A DNA stretch of 11,288 nt from assembly GCA_028565635.1 (NCBI GenBank), contig JAOXYB010054678.1, positions 1-11,288 of the forward strand, in the 5' to 3' direction. Below, one piece after another: positions 7,601-11,288 of the stretch. The notes under the pieces were generated by a model. The model did no database searches. It worked only from the letters and a program-made list of their open reading frames with translations, and had not been told where the DNA came from. A program made the translations under genes and the position numbers. The stretch comes from Phoronis ovalis (taxonomy: Eukaryota; Phoronida; Phoronidae). How positions within the stretch are numbered: position 1 is the stretch's first letter; each line of letters starts with the position of its first letter.

Positions 7601-10600
7601 TCACATTTTTTCGAACTTTAATAGTACATTTAAAATATTAGCATACAGTGTCCAACCTATATTTTTTACAAATTATACAAGGGGAGTTAAAATTAGAACT
7701 AGTACGCTTACTCAGCTTTAATTTTCACACGGCCATCCTTATATTCTTTCCATACTCTTGGTGGAACGCTTAATCCCCATTGCTCATTTTCAACCAGCTT
7801 TGCCAGTGCAACATCAACATAAGCCAACTGATCGTCATAGAGATGAGCTTCTGGACATAACCGGGTGACATCAATGTTTTCTTTAATTCCGTCAACAACA
7901 GTAGCTACTTGTTTTGGGGGACCCTTCTTTAGCTCCTCTAAATGTTTCTTCTCCTCAGAAATATCTGATTCACTATAGTGTGGTTTATTCATCAATTGAA
8001 TATAATCTTTGGAATCAGTCATTTCCACATCATAAAACTTTCTCCCTGGCTGCTCTACTTCAACATGCTGTTGATCAAGAACATGCTCACAAGATATTAA
8101 ATAAATGCCTGAAGGAGAAGTAAGAAAAAAACCTAAATAATGTGAAACAGGCTTACCCTCACAGAAGACATTTGCAATGTCAGGTGCCATCTCATCCATA
8201 GAATTATATCATGTTCTAGGTTGTACTGATTTGCAGCCCTGGTGGGTAGTCACTTTTTGAAGTAGTTGCTTTAAGTCTTACAAATTTAAAGCAAAGTATC
8301 ATATACAATAAATGTTAAAGATTTGGATCATCATTTGACACACTTTTCAATGTCATTCTACAAAGCTACCTAGCCTAACACACCCAACCACCTTTTGCTC
8401 TTCATGAATGCACATTTGAACACCCTAGTCAGCGCTGGGTCATTCTGGTATGTGGCGGAACCTGACGTGCCCTCTTCGGAACAAACATGGCCACCAGTTG
8501 GCCATTTTGGAAGTGGTCCGGGTCAAAATTACAATTCACCTGCAAGCTGACCTGTATTTACCCATAACAAATATGAAGCTGATCAGATATCAATTGAAGC
8601 AGTTATTGCGAGACACAAAAAGTATTACACACAAAAAATGTCAAAGATTCAGATTGGCATTTGACCCATTTCTCAAGGTCATTTTAAAATGTCACCTAGC
8701 CTATTACGCCCAACAACCTATTACCTTCTTGAATCCAACTTCAAATTGTCCAGTTAATGCTACATCTTATGGTATGTGAAGCAACGTGATGTGCCCTCTA
8801 GGTAATAAACATAGAAGCCAACGGGCCATACTGGAAGTAATACAGGTCAAAATTATACCTGATCAGACAAAAAGTGAAGCTGCTATTGCAATGTGCCTTC
8901 TTGGGAACAAATATGGCTGCCAGTTGGCCATCTTTTGGAAGTGATCCGGGTAAAAATTTACCAGACCAGTACTTTGACCTGTATCTTCCCTGTGTCAAAT
9001 ACGAAGCTGGATCGAATAAAAACTCAATCAGTTATTGTGAAACAAAGAAAGTGCTACACACAACGAAAAATGTCAAAGATTGACCCACTTTTCAAGGTCA
9101 TTCTAAAATGTCACCTAGCCTAACACGCCCACCAACCTATGGCCTTCGTGAATCCACCTTCAAATAGTCCAGTCAACATTTCATATTCCTCGCAACTCAT
9201 GCAAAGTAACATACACTCTCGCGAACAAAAATGGCCACCAGTCGGCCATATTACAAGGAATCAAGGTCAAAATTAAGACTGACCTGCAGTTCAACCTGTA
9301 TTTACCCTGTACCAAATATGAAGCTGGTCGGATAAAAACTGAAGCTGTTATCGCTAGAAAAAGAAAGTGTTATGGCCAACAACGACGCATACCCTATGAC
9401 TATATGCCTATGCACTATGTGCGATGGGCATAAAATTTGTACACAATTTCGAAATTACTAATTGTAGATGAAACATCAATTGTATGACAATGTCTTAATA
9501 TTACATGTTTACAGTACATGACTATTCATAATACCTTTGTCATTGTGTTTCTTCACAAAGGTACCAAGGGTGCCAGCATTGTCGCCGTCTTTCATTGCAA
9601 TCTGCAAGCCTGGGAAAAGAGGACTTGTTCTTCTACAAAGTAAATTAGTCAAACTTCCACTTAAACTGTTGCAGCATCCTTCAATGACGTCAATCCCGTA
9701 ATCAGCATAACATGTCATCAACATCTCTTCACCAAGAGGAATAAGATCTTTAGTAAGAACAGAAACTTTGAAATAAAGTTTTTCATCTTTATCATCGGTC
9801 TTATACTGTATTACTTTCGGGCCGATAGAAATGCTTGCAATGTTACAATGTTTCATTACAAGTTCTTTAGTTAAGTCATCTTTAGCTTTTATCATATCTG
9901 ATCTGTTTTGGTCATTCCATGCTATAGAAGGCAAATCCTTTACCCTCGGTGTATTCCTAGCAAGACTTAAATCAATCAAAATGCAAGGAAAACCCATGAA
10001 CTCCCAAGTTAAATCTTCATCAGGTTTTACAGTATCTGGAATGCCTTTGACTTTCCACATATATAAGGCAACAGCTATTTGACCGTCAACTATATATGGT
10101 ATTGCTGCTTTAATTTTGTGTTTCTTTGTGAATCGATTGGCACATTCTAAAAAAAATTATGCAGCAAAATAGTAAATAATGTAAAATTTGTTAAAATTAG
10201 ACGATGGAGAAGATGAACAACAATTATATTGCAAGCTTCCTTTATAGTAAACGGTTATGTTAACAAATGATTGAAAGCCTGAAGGAAGTAAAAACGGAAT
10301 TTATAGAACAATGTGATTTAGAATAAGAAAAGTATTCAGTATATAACTTAAACTTGCAAGAACAAGTATGTAAACATTATAAGTAATCCCACTATATACT
10401 CTGTCACCCTGAAATTTGTATGACACAATGCTACCTGTGAGGATATTTGGTTTTCTTACTTACGGTTGATACCTGCTGAGGACAAACTATGAGCTACTAC
10501 TGGTTATAGAGAACTTATAATGGGTATTTGCAAACCAAACTTTTTAAAAAAACAGAACTTTCAAAAATTCTTTTAGGTACTGTATCACTCACGCTGATAA

Positions 10601-11087
10601 AAAACATTTCAATATTTTCTCCACTAATATGTTAAAAATAACATACAACCTCTAGGGTGACACAGGAGAGTGAGATATATTTTAGATCAGAAGACCATTA
10701 TGATAAAAACATTGGAAATGTATTAATACCTTTCAGAAGTTCTATAGTGAGTTCACTCTCAGACACAAAGGCGTACTTCTCTTTTATTTTAACGCGGTAA
10801 TAAAGCTCTGTTTTCCCATCCTGTATAAAACTACTATAACAGGATAAGAATTCATCCACTGAGTTGATTACTTCTGGATTTTCTCCAACTGTTTGCCAAG
10901 AAACGCCTGTGTTATCACGAGATACATAACCAAGACACCTGCCATTTAAGTAGACAGGTGCGGCCTCATGAAGCAAAAGATTGTCAAATGCCCTTTTGTA
11001 CATTTCTTTTTTCCGGTATTCAATGCCTGTTTGGTAATCTCTTAACATAATGACGCCCATATGTTTCTTCAACAATTCACGGCTAAC
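4441..11087 (-). CDS. Trypsin-fold serine peptidase-like protein, 5'-incomplete, six exons
   Basis: The exons (minus strand, in order) are 11087..10730, 10146..9535, 8108..7712, 7439..7256, 6680..6578 and 4697..4441. All five junctions are GT-AG and their phases agree, giving 1911 coding bases: 636 residues and a TGA. Residues 1-120 form an N-terminal region. Residues 129-179 and 218-276 are two related beta-rich modules. The peptidase domain starts at about 298 with GTLGTFVKK, followed by ISCEHVL (His332), DVALAKL (Asp422), the YKIGYKTGVTQGIV motif, and HGDSGALVFD (Ser551). The triad is therefore complete. The KxGxxTGxTxGxV pattern and the N-terminal module resemble the trypsin-like proteins seen in bacteria, fungi, plants (NAL1-like) and expanded in some invertebrates (recollection). 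No clear signal peptide or disulfide pattern suggests secretion, so cytosolic action is inferred. Substrate is unknown. The 5' end is probably outside the window. Confidence 0.85.
4915..6130 (+). repeat. Intronic tandem-repeat array A (~1.2 kb)
   Basis: Diverged units run on the plus strand, antisense to the host gene. The marker ATGGCCACCAGTCGGCCAT, or a variant, occurs near 5113, 5238, 5549 and 5691, with weaker relatives near 4972 and 5951, generally followed by TTGGAAGTAATCCxGGTCA. The recurring phrase GGATAAAAACTGAAGC separates sub-units. The long segment with CAGTTATTGCGAGACAAAGA occurs near 5334 and 5794, about 460 bases apart. The array closes with a hairpin at 6092-6124. Short open frames within it are accidental. 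Confidence 0.85.
6092..6124. repeat. Hairpin at the right end of array A
   Basis: TATGCCCATC and GATGGGCATA form a perfect 10-base stem separated by a 13-base loop, followed by AAAA. The matching place in array B (9403-9431) has TATGCCTATG ... GATGGGCATA, the same right arm with two changes in the left. The sequence after the hairpin differs between the arrays within about 12 bases, so this appears to be the element terminus. Confidence 0.7.
6578..6680 (-). CDS. Peptidase-like gene, small exon with catalytic Ser
   Basis: This 103-base exon encodes residues 518-551 plus one base, ending CDHGDS with the nucleophile Ser551. The acceptor is TTTTTACAG. Two donors overlap: GTAGGT at 6577 and, four bases later, GTACCT at 6573. 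Only the first keeps the frame (GAT TCT G|GT GCA gives GDSGALVFD); using the second gives a frameshift. The exon is too short to stand out as an open frame and is supported by phase and motif. Confidence 0.85.
6681..7255 (-). other. Intron 5 of the peptidase-like gene
   Basis: This 575-base phase-0 intron is AT-rich. An open frame on the plus strand at 6968-7192 has no protein-like character and is not called as a gene. I see no repeat array here, unlike the introns on either side of the catalytic exons. Confidence 0.65.
7256..7439 (-). CDS. Peptidase-like gene, exon with the KxGxxTGxTxGxV motif
   Basis: The exon is 184 bases with acceptor TTTTTAG and donor GTAAGA. It encodes residues 457-517, including VYLYKIGYKTGVTQGIV. 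The Lys-x-Gly-x-x-Thr-Gly-x-Thr-x-Gly-x-Val string is a hallmark of the C-terminal barrel in this trypsin-like group, just before the strands leading to the nucleophile. It ends in phase 0 after Ala-Arg. Confidence 0.8.
7440..7711 (-). other. Intron 4 of the peptidase-like gene (short)
   Basis: A 272-base intron in phase 2, GTAAGC to TTTTTAG. Nothing recognisable lies inside. Confidence 0.75.
7712..8108 (-). CDS. Peptidase-like gene, exon with catalytic His and Asp
   Basis: The acceptor is a strong pyrimidine tract ending CTTCTCCTTCAG (AG at 8110-8109) and the donor is GTAAGC at 7711. The exon joins K+G|GC to read GIYLISCEHVL, with catalytic His332. Then follow a long charged segment (residues 345-400, Lys/Glu-rich) and LAYVDVALAKL with catalytic Asp422. 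The final GA pairs with the next exon's G to make Glu456. His to Asp spans 90 residues against 45 in chymotrypsin numbering, because of the charged insert. The open frame extends 5' to an ATG at 8199 through the intron; see findings. Confidence 0.85.
8240..9435 (+). repeat. Intronic tandem-repeat array B (~1.2 kb)
   Basis: The array consists of diverged units on the plus strand, antisense to the host gene, in the intron 8109-9534. The marker ATGGCCACCAGTCGGCCAT, or a variant, occurs near 8487, 8816 (weak), 8914 and 9230, each followed by GGAAGTxATCCxGGTCAAAATT. A longer segment (CAGTTATTGCGAGACAAAGA through CCTAGCCTAACACGCCCACC) occurs near 8596 and 9027, about 431 bases apart, with a partial copy at 8310-8420. 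The array ends in a hairpin-like block at 9404-9431. It shares both segment types and the terminal block with array A. Confidence 0.8.
9535..10146 (-). CDS. Peptidase-like gene, exon with the tandem N-terminal modules
   Basis: The exon runs from a TTTTTTTTAG acceptor to a GTATTA donor and carries 203 whole codons. It holds two module copies: residues 129-179 (begins KHKIKAAIPYIVDGQIAVAL, ends near GFPCILIDL) and 218-276 (begins KHCNIASISIGPKV, ends YGIDVIEG). Each follows the order K-H / short strand / valine-rich strand / (L)IP / acidic-aromatic / G-[IF]-x-[CV]. The second is followed by PLFPGLQIA and GTLGTFVKK, the first strands of the peptidase fold. Such a module directly before a trypsin-like domain is familiar from bacterial homologues (recollection); its role there is not settled. 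Confidence 0.8.
10147..10729 (-). other. Intron 1 (as visible) of the peptidase-like gene
   Basis: This 583-base phase-1 intron joins LLK+G to AA+CAN, creating a Glu codon. Its right-hand half holds a candidate inverted-repeat element (10393-10679); the remainder, 10147-10392, shows nothing beyond AT-rich sequence. Confidence 0.7.
10393..10679. mobile_element. Candidate short inverted-repeat element in an intron
   Basis: TGTCACCCT at 10402-10410 is mirrored by AGGGTGACA at 10654-10662. Extending inwards, about 17 of 22 bases match, both arms ending in TTGTATG. Outside, both arms have a TATAT / CTC-rich border, with the right arm longer by several bases. There is no clear target duplication and no open frame. 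It may be an old MITE; chance or a different repeat type is possible. Confidence 0.4.
10730..11087 (-). CDS. Peptidase-like gene, first visible exon
   Basis: The exon is bounded by a TTTTTGTCTCAAG acceptor (AG at 11089-11088) and a GTATTA donor (10729-10728). It begins VSRELLKKHMGVIML and ends in ELTIELLK plus one base. The frame stays open to 11228, and a Met at about 11132 would give MILKIVLLITCFCLK, which looks like a signal peptide. However, that hydrophobic run is simply what the pyrimidine tract of an acceptor encodes, so an internal exon is preferred. No known domain is recognised; the region is lysine- and aromatic-rich. Confidence 0.65.
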
Positions 11088-11288
11088 CTTGAGACAAAAA
11101 CAGGTAATAAGAAGGACGATTTTAAGAATCATCCTGTCACGCTGCTTAAATTGATTATCTGGTCGAAAGGAATTGCATATTATGAATATGAAGCATATAT
11201 GTTTTAGAAGCACAGTTCCATTGATCAAAATAATAAATTAAAGAAATATATAGTTATCTCAAATTTATGTCATTGCTCATTACATTTC

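Noticed and set aside
7708-8199. A separate 163-residue minus-strand gene
   Set aside because: Both ends cross splice signals (CTTCTCCTTCAG acceptor, GTAAGC donor), and the phases fit the neighbouring exons of the peptidase-like gene.
8450-9123. Open frames in array B
   Set aside because: They also lie within tandem repeat units with no conserved frame between copies.
1-11288. CRISPR array, bacterial operon or prophage
   Set aside because: The repeats are long, diverged and lack unique spacers of regular length; spliced genes and polyadenylation signals point to an animal genome.

Overview
This window looks like nuclear DNA of a multicellular animal. It is AT-rich, both genes are broken by GT-AG introns whose reading phases can be matched across the junctions, and the non-coding sequence is crowded with degenerate, non-autonomous repeat elements. 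A marine invertebrate, most plausibly a lophotrochozoan such as a bivalve, fits the gene families and repeat style, but that placement rests on general recollection and not on any search.

Layout. (1) 1-599: no firm coding exon; the true start of the first gene lies here or outside the window. (2) 600-2102, plus strand: the last two exons of a P-loop GTPase-like protein (388 residues visible), with a glycine-rich hydrophobic N-terminal stretch, a helical region, a Walker A loop at the end of the first exon and a DFPG motif at the start of the second. An AATAAA lies 10 bases after its stop. (3) 2103-4440: intergenic DNA with a tRNA-like SINE head on the minus strand (2660-2731) and a 389-base element (2977-3365) with CCCGGGGG terminal inverted repeats, a perfect 8-base target duplication and an internal ~30-base minisatellite. 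(4) 4441-11087, minus strand: a six-exon, 5'-incomplete gene for a trypsin-fold serine peptidase-like protein (636 residues visible). Its six exons join in one reading frame and together carry His332, Asp422 and Ser551, which no single exon does. Two tandem pro-domain-like modules precede the peptidase domain.

The two genes converge tail to tail across about 2.3 kb and so do not share a promoter. Two introns of the peptidase gene hold related ~1.2 kb tandem-repeat arrays in the same orientation (about 4915-6130 and 8240-9435). They bracket the three exons that carry the catalytic residues. A further candidate inverted-repeat element lies in the intron at 10147-10729.

Functions are family-level only. 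The GTPase-like protein has a good phosphate-binding loop but a degenerate guanine-specificity motif. The peptidase-like protein keeps its triad and shows no convincing secretion signal, so an intracellular role is likely. Both could belong to expanded invertebrate stress or immune families, but nothing in the sequence proves that.
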